A DNA stretch of 11,838 nt from Chryseobacterium sp. UBA6632 (GCA_002455915.1 DKLU01000237.1:1-11838), one strand, 5' to 3'. Positions 1 through 5,472 are shown, counted from the first letter of the stretch. The notes: generated by a model not told the origin, from the sequence alone. Translations and numbers: made by a program.

Positions 1-896
1 ATTTTTTTGAAAAATTTAAGGAAGTTCCAAACGATCAGAAGAAAGAATTCGGACAGAAAATCAATACTCTGAAGAATGCTGTTAACGTAAAATTGGAGGA
101 TTTAAAAAATGCTTCTGCATCTTCTATTATCCTTGAAAAAGAGGATCTTACGAGACCTGCTTTTCCGTTGGATTTAGGTTCAAGACATCCAATTAATTTG
201 GTGAAAAACAGAATTATCGAAATTTTCAAGTCTATAGGATTTGCTGTAGCAGACGGACCAGAAATTGAAGATGACTGGCACAATTTCACCGCTTTGAATC
301 TTCCGGAATATCACCCGGCAAGAGATATGCAGGACACTTTCTTCATCGAGCAAAACCCAGATATTTTGTTGAGAACACACACTTCGTCGGTACAGATCAG
401 ATATATGGAGGAAAATCAGCCGCCAATCAGGATTTTATCTCCGGGAAGAGTTTTCAGAAATGAAGCCGTTTCTTCTCGTTCGCACTGTATTTTCCATCAA
501 ATTGAAGGGTTGTATATTGATGAAAATGTAAGTTTTGCAGATTTAAAGCAAACGATTCAGTTCTTCACAACTGAGCTTTTCGGAAAATCTAAGATCAGAT
601 TAAGACCTTCTTATTTCCCATTCACAGAGCCAAGTGCCGAGATTGATGTGTATTGGGGATTAAACTCTGAGACCGATTACAGAATCACGAAAGGAACAGG
701 TTGGTTAGAAATTATGGGTTGCGGAATGGTAGATCCTGCCGTTTTGAAAAACGTAAATATCGATTCTGAAAAGTATTCGGGATATGCTTTCGGAATGGGG
801 ATCGAAAGAATCGTAATGCTTCTTTATCAAATGAGCGACATCAGAATGTTCTTCGAGAATGATATGAGAACTTTAGAGCAGTTTAAAACGTTGTAA
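1..896 (+). CDS. pheS: Phenylalanine-tRNA ligase alpha subunit, 5'-truncated by window edge
   Basis: Catalytic alpha subunit of the (alpha-beta)2 class II synthetase that charges tRNA-Phe in the cytoplasm. The frame is open from base 3 to the stop at 894-896 (297 residues). The family is usually 330-345 residues, so about 40 N-terminal residues (the rest of the coiled coil) lie outside the window. Visible class II features are the motif 1 helix starting [10 protein letters not shown] near base 189, motif 2 with GRVFRNE near 444-464 followed by [10 protein letters not shown], and motif 3 with [11 protein letters not shown] near 780-812. The sequence upstream of the TTG at 93 ([16 protein letters not shown]) reads as PheS arm, so 93 is not the real start. 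The alanine in GYAFGMG is the usual residue of the Phe pocket. It is followed at once by its own terminator. Confidence 0.97.
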   Translation, partial: FFEKFKEVPNDQKKEFGQKINTLKNAVNVKLEDLKNASASSIILEKEDLTRPAFPLDLGSRHPINLVKNRIIEIFKSIGFAVADGPEIEDDWHNFTALNLPEYHPARDMQDTFFIEQNPDILLRTHTSSVQIRYMEENQPPIRILSPGRVFRNEAVSSRSHCIFHQIEGLYIDENVSFADLKQTIQFFTTELFGKSKIRLRPSYFPFTEPSAEIDVYWGLNSETDYRITKGTGWLEIMGCGMVDPAVLKNVNIDSEKYSGYAFGMGIERIVMLLYQMSDIRMFFENDMRTLEQFKTL

Positions 897-923
897 ATAT
901 ATAATTTAAACTTAAACAAATTC

Positions 924-960
924 AAAATCCTGTAAAACAATATTTTTACAGGATTTTTTT
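924..960 (+). terminator. Rho-independent terminator of pheS
   Basis: A perfect 14-bp inverted repeat (924-937 with 944-957, core AATCCTGTAAAA / TTTTACAGGATT) has a 6-nt loop and runs into a T tract. It lies 28 bases after the pheS stop and separates pheS from the following kinase gene. Confidence 0.92.
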
Positions 961-983
961 ATTAATTTTATACGATAACTCAA

Positions 984-2702
984 GTGAAAATGTTGAAGTC
1001 ATTGAATTTTAGATTTAGAAAAATTATTCATTATTCCCTTATATTATGTATTTTATTAATACAGTTGATTATAGCGGCGTTTTTTTATAATGAATTTGTT
1101 AATAGAAAGAATTTAATTTTTATTGAAAAACAGCTGAAAGAAATTCACTTATTGGAGAATTTAACGGATGACTCCCGAAAAGAGCTTATGAACGCTCAGG
1201 ATTTTCTCCAAAAGTATGTGGTAAGCGAAGATAATACGTATTTAGATTCTTACTTTAAATCGTTAAATAAGCTTGGTGAGAATTTAGATAGCATCAGTCG
1301 TTTTGAACAGAAATATCCCAGATTGAAGAATAATGCTTCGCAGAAAAAAGATTCGTTGGAGCTTAAAAATTTGAAGTTGTTGATTGATTCTACTTATCAA
1401 TATTCAACAAAATCTAATTTTAAGATAAATAATGATTTGCCACAGCTGAAAAAATATGATCTGGATTATAATTTAGATAAATTTGATGTTGAGACCAAAA
1501 CATACACAGATTCTATAAAGAAAAAAGGATTATTCGGACGTTTGGGTGATGCTATTTCGGGGAAGGAAAGTGTAAGAAAGGAAAGCACGGTGATTACCGT
1601 AAAACAGGGCAAAAAGTTGGATGCTTCCACAATTAAAAAAGAACTGGACAGCATTATAAATGTGGTAGATCATCATTATTCCGGTGAGGTGAAAAAAATT
1701 CAGGTGAATGTAAAGGAGAAGCAAAAAGGGAATGATCAGTTTTATAAAATGTTCAGCAATCTTTTGATGTATAGCAACGGATTGATGCGAATTTATGAAA
1801 ATTCGATCAAGGCTTCTAAACAGGATTTGGAGAAGGAATATGAGACACAAAATTCTAAAAACAACAAAATCAGAACGTATTTGATATTTGGTGCTATGAT
1901 TTTGATGTTTATTGTATCTGTTTTAATTATGATTTTAACAAGAATTGCTTTTGTCTATGAAAAACAATTGAATGCGGCTAACAAACAGATTAATGAAAAT
2001 TTGAATTTTAAAAACAGAATCTTAGGAATGCTAAGTCATGAACTAAGATCGCCATTAAAAATAATTGGTCTTTTCATTAACAGGATTAATAAAAAAACGG
2101 ATGATGATAAAATTAAAGAATATCTTAAATCTATCAGTTTTACCAATGATACTTTGTTGATGCAGGCCAATCAGATTTTAGAATATACCAAAAATCAGGC
2201 GGTGGAAAATAAATTAATTCCTGTAGATTTTAATCTTAAAAATGAAATTACTTCGATTTTAAGCTCTATTGAGCCGTATATTGAAACGAGAAACAATAAA
2301 TTTGTCATCAATGAAAATATAAACCCGGATATTACCGTTTATTCTGATAACAAGAAGATCAATCAGGTTTTTATGAATATTCTTGGAAACGCGAATAAAT
2401 TTACCGAAAACGGACAGATAAGCGTAACGGTAAATACGGAAAAGATTGATGATAACACAATAACCATGACAACTAAAATAAATGACACCGGAGCCGGAAT
2501 TTCTCAATCGGATCTAGAAAAAATATTCGAACCCTATTACCAAGGTGTTTTATCGGAAGATGTAGAAAATCTGGGTGCTGGTTTGGGACTGAGCTTATGT
2601 AAAGAAATCGTAGCTTTATACTCAGGAAATATTTTTGTGGAAAGCGAATTGGGAAAAGGTACAACGGTTACTTTTTCTGTGAATTTAAATAGTAAGAAAT
2701 GA
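984..2702 (+). CDS. Membrane-bound sensor histidine kinase (HisKA/HATPase_c)
   Basis: Sensor kinase expected to autophosphorylate on histidine and pass phosphate to the regulator encoded next. Counting from the GTG at 984 (572 residues), residues 14-35 and 299-320 are membrane segments. They bracket about 260 extracytoplasmic residues rich in Lys, Glu and Asn, with helical, coiled-coil-like stretches and no domain I recognise. There is no clear HAMP domain. The H box is SHELRSP with His352. The ATPase domain has the N box (NQVFMNILGNANKF, 460-473), G1 DTGAGIS (501-507) and G2 GAGLGLSL (531-538). The ATG at 990, in frame two codons later, is an equally good start. No good -7 element is visible between the pheS terminator and the start. 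Its stop overlaps the regulator start (ATGA). HisKA kinases are less usual partners of NarL-type regulators than HisKA_3 kinases. Confidence 0.93.
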   Translation: MKMLKSLNFRFRKIIHYSLILCILLIQLIIAAFFYNEFVNRKNLIFIEKQLKEIHLLENLTDDSRKELMNAQDFLQKYVVSEDNTYLDSYFKSLNKLGENLDSISRFEQKYPRLKNNASQKKDSLELKNLKLLIDSTYQYSTKSNFKINNDLPQLKKYDLDYNLDKFDVETKTYTDSIKKKGLFGRLGDAISGKESVRKESTVITVKQGKKLDASTIKKELDSIINVVDHHYSGEVKKIQVNVKEKQKGNDQFYKMFSNLLMYSNGLMRIYENSIKASKQDLEKEYETQNSKNNKIRTYLIFGAMILMFIVSVLIMILTRIAFVYEKQLNAANKQINENLNFKNRILGMLSHELRSPLKIIGLFINRINKKTDDDKIKEYLKSISFTNDTLLMQANQILEYTKNQAVENKLIPVDFNLKNEITSILSSIEPYIETRNNKFVINENINPDITVYSDNKKINQVFMNILGNANKFTENGQISVTVNTEKIDDNTITMTTKINDTGAGISQSDLEKIFEPYYQGVLSEDVENLGAGLGLSLCKEIVALYSGNIFVESELGKGTTVTFSVNLNSKK

Positions 2703-3343
2703 ATCAACTAGATAATAGATCAATCAACTTCCTGCTTGCAGACGATCATAGTCTGATAAGACAGGGCATTGTCTTTTTACTAGAAGATATGGAGTTGGCT
2801 CAGAATATTTTTCAGGCATCAACATTACAACAAGCCATAGAATCTGTAAAACAGAATCCGATTGATATTGCCATTATAGACGCTCACTTTCCGGATGGAA
2901 ATAGTTTAAGCTTTTTAGGCGAGATAAAAACACTAAAACCGGAAATTAAAATCTTGATTTTTACCGGAATTGATGAAAATACACATTCGTTGCGTTATCT
3001 GAATGCCGGAGCTGATGGTTTTCTTAGTAAAATGAATGAAGAAGAAGTAATAGAGCATGCTATTAAGAAAATGATTAGCGATGGCGAATATATTTCTACC
3101 ACAACGCAGGCTTTGCTGGTAAATTCAATGAAAAATCCCAATATGGTAAATCCTTTATCATCATTAACAGAAAGAGAGTTACAAATTGCAGAAATGTATG
3201 CGGAAGGATTGGGAAACCTTGAAATTGCAGGCAAGCTAGATGTAAAACAAAATACTGTAAGTACTATTAAAAGAAGGATTTTTGATAAGCTTGAAATTGA
3301 AAATCTCGTAGAACTTATCGAGCTCATCAGAAATAGCCAATAG
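2699..3343 (+). CDS. LuxR/NarL-family response regulator
   Basis: Two-domain DNA-binding response regulator of 214 residues, normal for the NarL class. The receiver domain (about 8-125) has the acidic pair D15-D16, phosphoacceptor D61 in IIDAHFPDG, T89 in the FTG segment and K111 in FLSK. All the expected active-site residues are therefore present. The C-terminal LuxR helix-turn-helix (about 153-212) begins LSSLTERELQIAEMYAEGLG and continues through LDVKQNTVSTIKRRIFDKL, which contains the recognition helix. The start overlaps the kinase stop by four bases, so the two are translationally coupled. No terminator lies directly after it; the first one downstream is at 3546-3574, inside the cassette array, so read-through from this operon into the first cassette is possible. 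Targets are unknown; the repeated dyad-like elements downstream are candidates. Confidence 0.95.
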   Translation: MNQLDNRSINFLLADDHSLIRQGIVFLLEDMELAQNIFQASTLQQAIESVKQNPIDIAIIDAHFPDGNSLSFLGEIKTLKPEIKILIFTGIDENTHSLRYLNAGADGFLSKMNEEEVIEHAIKKMISDGEYISTTTQALLVNSMKNPNMVNPLSSLTERELQIAEMYAEGLGNLEIAGKLDVKQNTVSTIKRRIFDKLEIENLVELIELIRNSQ

Positions 3344-3419
3344 TTTAAATAGATAAAAATCTACAAGGCAAACGACATTTATCTACATCATTTATTTAGA
3401 GAATATATTCTTCTGTTTC

Positions 3420-3427
3420 TATCTTTG
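3420..3427 (+). promoter_or_regulatory. Promoter -7 element of cassette A1
   Basis: TATCTTTG matches the Bacteroidota -7 consensus TAnnTTTG and continues GTATCA, as in cassette A2. No convincing -33 TTTG is visible. A 10-bp palindrome, GAATATATTC (3401-3410), lies ten bases upstream and could be an operator. Confidence 0.55.
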
Positions 3428-3469
3428 TATCAACACAAAGGGTAAAAACTATTAAAAGAATAAACAAAG

Positions 3470-3517
3470 GACTTTTGATTTCTCTAAAGCACAAATGATG
3501 AGAAAAAATCAAAAGTC
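3470..3517 (+). promoter_or_regulatory. Hairpin enclosing the start codons of the A1 short frame
   Basis: GACTTTTGATTT (3470-3481) pairs perfectly over 12 bp with AAATCAAAAGTC (3506-3517). The 24-nt loop contains the two ATG codons at 3495 and 3498, and the right arm is itself part of the short frame. In RNA this would present or mask the start. It is not followed by a T tract, so it is not a terminator. Confidence 0.5.
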
Positions 3518-3539
3518 TTCCATTACATTAAAATGGTAA
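3495..3539 (+). CDS. Short peptide frame, cassette A1 (14 aa)
   Basis: Putative peptide MMRKNQKSSITLKW, cationic and without cysteine or a double-glycine leader. It starts at ATGATG after the leader AAGCACAA, which matches the leaders of the other cassettes, and its stop lies six bases before the terminator stem. It is the most divergent of the four and lacks the N-Y-F core, keeping only M-M-R-K-N. Support comes only from its parallel position, start context and terminator spacing; at this length chance cannot be excluded. Confidence 0.35.
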   Translation: MMRKNQKSSITLKW

Positions 3540-3545
3540 AAATAT

Positions 3546-3574
3546 AACCTCCGGAATTTTTTCGGAGGTTTTTT
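3546..3574 (+). terminator. Terminator of cassette A1
   Basis: AACCTCCG (3546-3553) pairs with CGGAGGTT (3563-3570) and is followed by TTTT. It is also the first terminator after the kinase-regulator operon, so it may end that transcript too. Confidence 0.85.
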
Positions 3575-3598
3575 CTTGTCTTTCAACAATGAAAAATC

Positions 3599-3638
3599 TG
3601 TCGAATAATATCTACGATGCAAGCGAAGTAAATCGACA
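3599..3638 (+). promoter_or_regulatory. Dyad-like element upstream of B1 promoter
   Basis: Perfect 6-base arms TGTCGA (3599-3604) and TCGACA (3633-3638) flank ATATCTAC and GCGAAGTA. The same arrangement recurs at 4088-4127 and, with imperfect arms, at 3864-3908. It sits just upstream of the promoter-like sequence, where a LuxR-type regulator often binds. It could instead be an RNA hairpin if transcribed. Confidence 0.45.
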
Positions 3639-3652
3639 TGTTTTTGGCACGG

Positions 3653-3680
3653 TTGGTTCGCATATTGATAATTATATAAT
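3653..3680 (+). promoter_or_regulatory. Promoter-like sequence of cassette B1
   Basis: TTGGTT, a 16-base spacer and TATAAT, conserved at 4142-4169. This resembles a general sigma-70 promoter rather than the Bacteroidota TAnnTTTG type. It overlaps TTGGCACGG (3644-3652), which looks like a sigma-54 -24 box, but no GC sits at the required -12 spacing. Confidence 0.35.
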
Positions 3681-3769
3681 AACAATATGATGAAAAAATA
3701 ATCATTGGTTTTGACAGACATTAATGATTTTAAAAATTTAAAAGTGATTTGGTGTTATAAAAAACACAA

Positions 3770-3808
3770 ATGATGAAAAAGAATTATTTCGTACAAAAAC
3801 ACAAATGA
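3770..3808 (+). CDS. Short peptide frame, cassette B1 (12 aa)
   Basis: Putative peptide MMKKNYFVQKHK, strongly basic. It starts at ATGATG after TATAAAAAACACAA, a plausible A-rich Bacteroidota leader, and stops seven bases before the terminator. It shares M-x-K-K/E-N-Y-F-A/V with the frames at 3992 and 4261. A second short start in the same leader style (ACACAAATG at 3805) gives only three codons. MKKNYF is also a common start of flavobacterial signal peptides, so a gene remnant is an alternative. Confidence 0.4.
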   Translation: MMKKNYFVQKHK

Positions 3809-3814
3809 AAATGT

Positions 3815-3845
3815 AAAACCTTCGAGTCGACACGAAGGTTTTTTT
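3815..3845 (+). terminator. Terminator of cassette B1
   Basis: AAAACCTTCG (3815-3824) pairs with CGAAGGTTTT (3833-3842), followed by further Ts. The loop contains GTCGAC. The stem differs from those of A1 and B2 by paired, compensating changes. Confidence 0.85.
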
Positions 3846-3863
3846 GTGGAAAAATCAATGTAA

Positions 3864-3908
3864 GTTGTAGAAAAATATCTACGGGATCAGCGAAGTATAT
3901 CGACAGCT
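3864..3908 (+). promoter_or_regulatory. Dyad-like element upstream of A2 promoter
   Basis: Contains AATATCTAC, AGCGAAGTA and ATCGACA in the same order as the elements of B1 and B2. The left arm is diverged (GTTGTAGA against TCGACAGC), leaving one mismatch and one G-T pair, which RNA pairing would partly tolerate. Confidence 0.35.
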
Positions 3909-3937
3909 TTTATAATGAAAATAATCTTCGATGTTGG

Positions 3938-3945
3938 TATTTTTG
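3938..3945 (+). promoter_or_regulatory. Promoter -7 element of cassette A2
   Basis: TATTTTTG fits TAnnTTTG and continues GTATCAG, the same as cassette A1 at 3420-3433 apart from two bases. No clear -33 element is visible. Confidence 0.5.
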
Positions 3946-3991
3946 TATCAGACAAAAGAGAAAAAAGTTATTTGGTTTTTGACATAAGCAA

Positions 3992-4039
3992 ATGACGAAA
4001 AAAAATTATTTCGCACTAAAACGGATGAAAAATCTTTAA
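3992..4039 (+). CDS. Short peptide frame, cassette A2 (15 aa)
   Basis: Putative peptide MTKKNYFALKRMKNL, basic. It starts at ATGACG after GACATAAGCAA, and its TAA overlaps the first bases of the terminator stem. The K-K-N-Y-F-A core matches the frames in B1 and B2 although this cassette is otherwise much diverged from them. That preservation is the best argument for translation. Confidence 0.4.
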   Translation: MTKKNYFALKRMKNL

Positions 4040-4066
4040 CCTTCGAAATCTATCGAAGGTTTTTTT
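4038..4066 (+). terminator. Terminator of cassette A2
   Basis: AACCTTCG (4038-4045) pairs with CGAAGGTT (4054-4061), followed by a run of seven Ts from 4060. It begins inside the stop codon of the short frame. Confidence 0.85.
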
Positions 4067-4087
4067 ATTGTCTTTCAAGATAAAATC

Positions 4088-4127
4088 TGTCGAAGAATAT
4101 CTACAACTAAGGCGAAGTAAATCGACA
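4088..4127 (+). promoter_or_regulatory. Dyad-like element upstream of B2 promoter
   Basis: TGTCGA (4088-4093) and TCGACA (4122-4127) flank ATATCTAC and GCGAAGTA as in B1. The bases between these blocks differ from B1 while the blocks themselves are kept. Confidence 0.45.
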
Positions 4128-4141
4128 AATTTTTGGCACAG

Positions 4142-4169
4142 TTGGTTCGCATATTGATAATTCTATAAT
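4142..4169 (+). promoter_or_regulatory. Promoter-like sequence of cassette B2
   Basis: TTGGTT, 16 bases, TATAAT, identical in layout to B1, with the overlapping TTGGCACAG block upstream. Confidence 0.35.
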
Positions 4170-4175
4170 AACAAT

Positions 4176-4214
4176 ATGATGAAAAAAATAATCATTGGTT
4201 TTGACAGACATTAA
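4176..4214 (+). CDS. Possible upstream short frame in B2 (12 aa)
   Basis: Putative peptide MMKKIIIGFDRH, starting at ATGATG after AACAAT, the same start style as the main short frames. In B1 the corresponding A run is one base shorter (six instead of seven), giving MMKK and an immediate stop. The difference argues either that this frame is not selected or that one copy is broken. Confidence 0.2.
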   Translation: MMKKIIIGFDRH

Positions 4215-4260
4215 TGATTTAAAAAAATTAAAAGTGATTTGGTGTTATAAAAAAACACAA

Positions 4261-4311
4261 ATGATGAAAGAAAATTATTTCGCAAAGTTCCAAAAACAAA
4301 CCTCCGATTAA
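4261..4311 (+). CDS. Short peptide frame, cassette B2 (16 aa)
   Basis: Putative peptide MMKENYFAKFQKQTSD. It starts at ATGATG after TATAAAAAAACACAA and shares M-M-K-x-N-Y-F with B1, with Glu in place of the second Lys. The tail differs completely from B1 because the repeat similarity ends within the frame. Its last codons and stop lie inside the terminator hairpin, so a ribosome completing the frame would disrupt that hairpin; the other three frames stop before or at the stem. Confidence 0.38.
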   Translation: MMKENYFAKFQKQTSD

Positions 4312-4331
4312 TTCGGAGGTTTTAGTTTTTA
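4298..4331 (+). terminator. Terminator of cassette B2
   Basis: AAACCTCCG (4298-4306) pairs with CGGAGGTTT (4314-4322), followed by TAGTTTTT. The T tract is interrupted, so it may be weaker than the other three. Confidence 0.7.
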
Positions 4332-4366
4332 ATTACTGACATTAGAAACAAAACGTAATTAAAAAC
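4325..4366. repeat. 12-bp perfect inverted repeat
   Basis: GTTTTTAATTAC (4325-4336) and GTAATTAAAAAC (4355-4366) are exact reverse complements around an 18-base centre. It follows directly on the B2 terminator. It is too AT-rich to be a strong hairpin and might mark an array boundary or a protein site. The rest of 4367-4536 shows no gene I can support. Confidence 0.5.
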
Positions 4367-4394
4367 GAGTATTGAAAATTTACACAGTGTCTCT

Positions 4395-4424
4395 GAAAAA
4401 GACGCTTCGACTTCTCACGAAGCG
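4395..4424 (-). terminator. Possible minus-strand terminator
   Basis: CGCTTCG (4403-4409) and CGAAGCG (4418-4424) form a 7-bp GC-rich stem with an 8-base loop. On the minus strand it is followed by TCTTTTTC. It would be a second terminator beyond the one at 4540-4572. Confidence 0.4.
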
Positions 4425-4536
4425 CCTACAATAAAACATTCAAAAATAGCGTTTCGCTTTTATGATATTTGATTTTTATTGGTTAGTGAGTCTTATATAA
4501 TTATGACAATCGGGAATTGAATTTTATTACATCAAA

Positions 4537-4572
4537 TAAAAAAATGTCTGTAAAATTTTTACAGACATTTTT
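4537..4572 (-). terminator. Strong, probably bidirectional terminator
   Basis: AAAAATGTCTGTAAAA (4540-4555) is an exact reverse complement of 4557-4572. The minus-strand T tract comes from the A run at 4538-4544. It lies 24 bases beyond the stop of the DUF3108 gene and has Ts on both sides. Confidence 0.85.
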
Positions 4573-4596
4573 CTTTAACAAACAAGTGATATGTTT

Positions 4597-5367
4597 TTAT
4601 TTTATAAATTTTAAAGGATATTTCACATTTTTAATATCATCAATACTGGCTTTTAAAGAACCCACAGCCAATTCTGCTTTTAACAACATCGGAACATGAT
4701 TGGCATCATTAGAAACCCACATGGTAACGCCTTCTTTTTCCTTGAAAACCCTTCCGCTTTGTACAGATGGTGTGATTTTTAAACAATTAATCGTTCCGAA
4801 TTTTGTCTTTAAATTTTCTGTTCCCACCACCTTTAGTTGAAAAGGAAACATTTCATCATCAATCCAAACATTCATACTAATCACGGTTCCTATTCTCAAT
4901 TCTGCAGCACTTTTACTTCTTAAATAATAAAAGCAGGAAAGCATATCCTGAACACCTTTTACAGATTTTAAAACCTTCGAACCATTAGCCGGATTTTTTT
5001 TATCGGTTAAAATTAAAGTATTGTTGCTGTGATTAAAAGTCGTTTCGTAATGTTGTGTATAACCGCCTTCCCGTACATTTCTCACATAAAAACTTGGTAG
5101 TTCTGTACTGATGTTGATGTAACTTTCATAGAGATCTTCCACTTTAAAGAATGTTTTTACAGCTCCTGTGGTTACTCCGGTTCCTTTTACGTACAAATGT
5201 GGAGTGCCTTTATAAACGGTTTTTCTAGCGGTGAGATTGGCACTTCCGGCATTTAAGATTCCATAATGGATTCTAAAAGTCAGAGATTCGCCATCTGCAA
5301 TATTATTAATCTGGCCAAAACTCAGACAAAATATAAATATTGCTAAAAAAAATGAAGTTTTTTTCAT
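4597..5367 (-). CDS. Exported DUF3108 family protein
   Basis: 256-residue protein of the DUF3108 family, whose function is not established; members are exported proteins with a beta-rich fold. Residues 1-19 form a signal peptide (MKKTSFFLAIFIFCLSFGQ) with no convincing lipobox, so a soluble periplasmic protein is more likely than a lipoprotein. The family pattern is visible: an early GESLTFRIHYGILNAGSA segment (27-44), a central DMLSCFYYLRS (141-151), MNVWIDDEMFPFQLKV (164-179) and FGTINCLKITPSVQSGRVF (190-208). The length is typical. It stands alone, divergent from the reductase gene across 147 bases, and ends at its own terminator. Nothing nearby indicates a substrate or partner. Confidence 0.88.
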   Translation of the reverse strand: MKKTSFFLAIFIFCLSFGQINNIADGESLTFRIHYGILNAGSANLTARKTVYKGTPHLYVKGTGVTTGAVKTFFKVEDLYESYINISTELPSFYVRNVREGGYTQHYETTFNHSNNTLILTDKKNPANGSKVLKSVKGVQDMLSCFYYLRSKSAAELRIGTVISMNVWIDDEMFPFQLKVVGTENLKTKFGTINCLKITPSVQSGRVFKEKEGVTMWVSNDANHVPMLLKAELAVGSLKASIDDIKNVKYPLKFIK

Positions 5368-5472
5368 GATTACTCAGTTACAAAAAGGTTGCCAAATAAG
5401 ATTTCGAAACATATTTGATAAATCTCAGGTTTTTATTTAGAATGAATTAAATATGCTTCGCATTAAAATTAG

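Larger units (their letters stand above)
3576..3790 (+). repeat. Direct repeat copy 1 (cassette B1)
   Basis: About 215 bases, from TTGTCTTTCAA to AATTATTTCG, recur at 4068-4281. In the part from TTGGCAC onward I count about eight differences in some 147 positions; the 5' part is more diverged. The end of the similarity falls inside the short peptide frame, so the peptide C-termini and terminators differ between copies. Confidence 0.85.
4068..4281 (+). repeat. Direct repeat copy 2 (cassette B2)
   Basis: Second copy of the block at 3576-3790. The differences include an extra A in the run at 4182-4188 and another in the leader before the second ATGATG. Confidence 0.85.
3344..4331 (+). repeat. 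Tandem array of four mini-cassettes (A-B-A-B), each promoter to terminator
   Basis: No conventional gene fits here. Four consecutive units each contain, in order, an upstream element with ATCTAC and, in three units, GCGAAGTA plus ATCGACA; a promoter-like sequence; an A-rich leader ending C-A-A-ATG; a 12-16 codon frame; and a hairpin terminator. Units are about 3344-3574 (A1), 3576-3845 (B1), 3846-4066 (A2) and 4068-4331 (B2). A1 and A2 share a TAnnTTTGTATCA promoter. B1 and B2 are near-identical over about 215 bases. The alternation suggests duplication of a two-unit module. All run with the upstream regulator gene. I do not recognise the family. Alternatives are tandem small RNAs, leader-peptide units, or remnants of larger genes that lost their bodies. 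Confidence 0.7.

Noticed and set aside
93..896. TTG at 93 as the start of pheS
   Set aside because: The frame is open upstream to the window edge and the upstream residues read as PheS N-terminal arm, so the gene is truncated by the window, not started at 93.
3644..3661. Genuine sigma-54 promoter (TTGGCACGG ... TTCGC)
   Set aside because: GG to GC spacing is two bases too long for sigma-54, which tolerates little change; noted only as a -24-like box.
3509..3721. 70-codon minus-strand frame across the array
   Set aside because: It runs antisense through a terminator and through repeat unit B1, is not kept in copy B2, and has no family resemblance.
3344..4331. CRISPR array or MITE/insertion sequence
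   Set aside because: Repeat copies are few, long and unequal, with no regular repeat-spacer spacing and no cas genes; there are no terminal inverted repeats or target-site duplications around the block and no transposase.
4441..4515. Short frame MIFDFYWLVSLI at 4461
   Set aside because: No leader, terminator or repeat support like that of the cassette frames; expected by chance in AT-rich spacer.
4517..4699. 60-codon plus-strand frame
   Set aside because: It spans the terminator at 4540-4572 and the end of the DUF3108 gene in antisense; shadow of a real gene.
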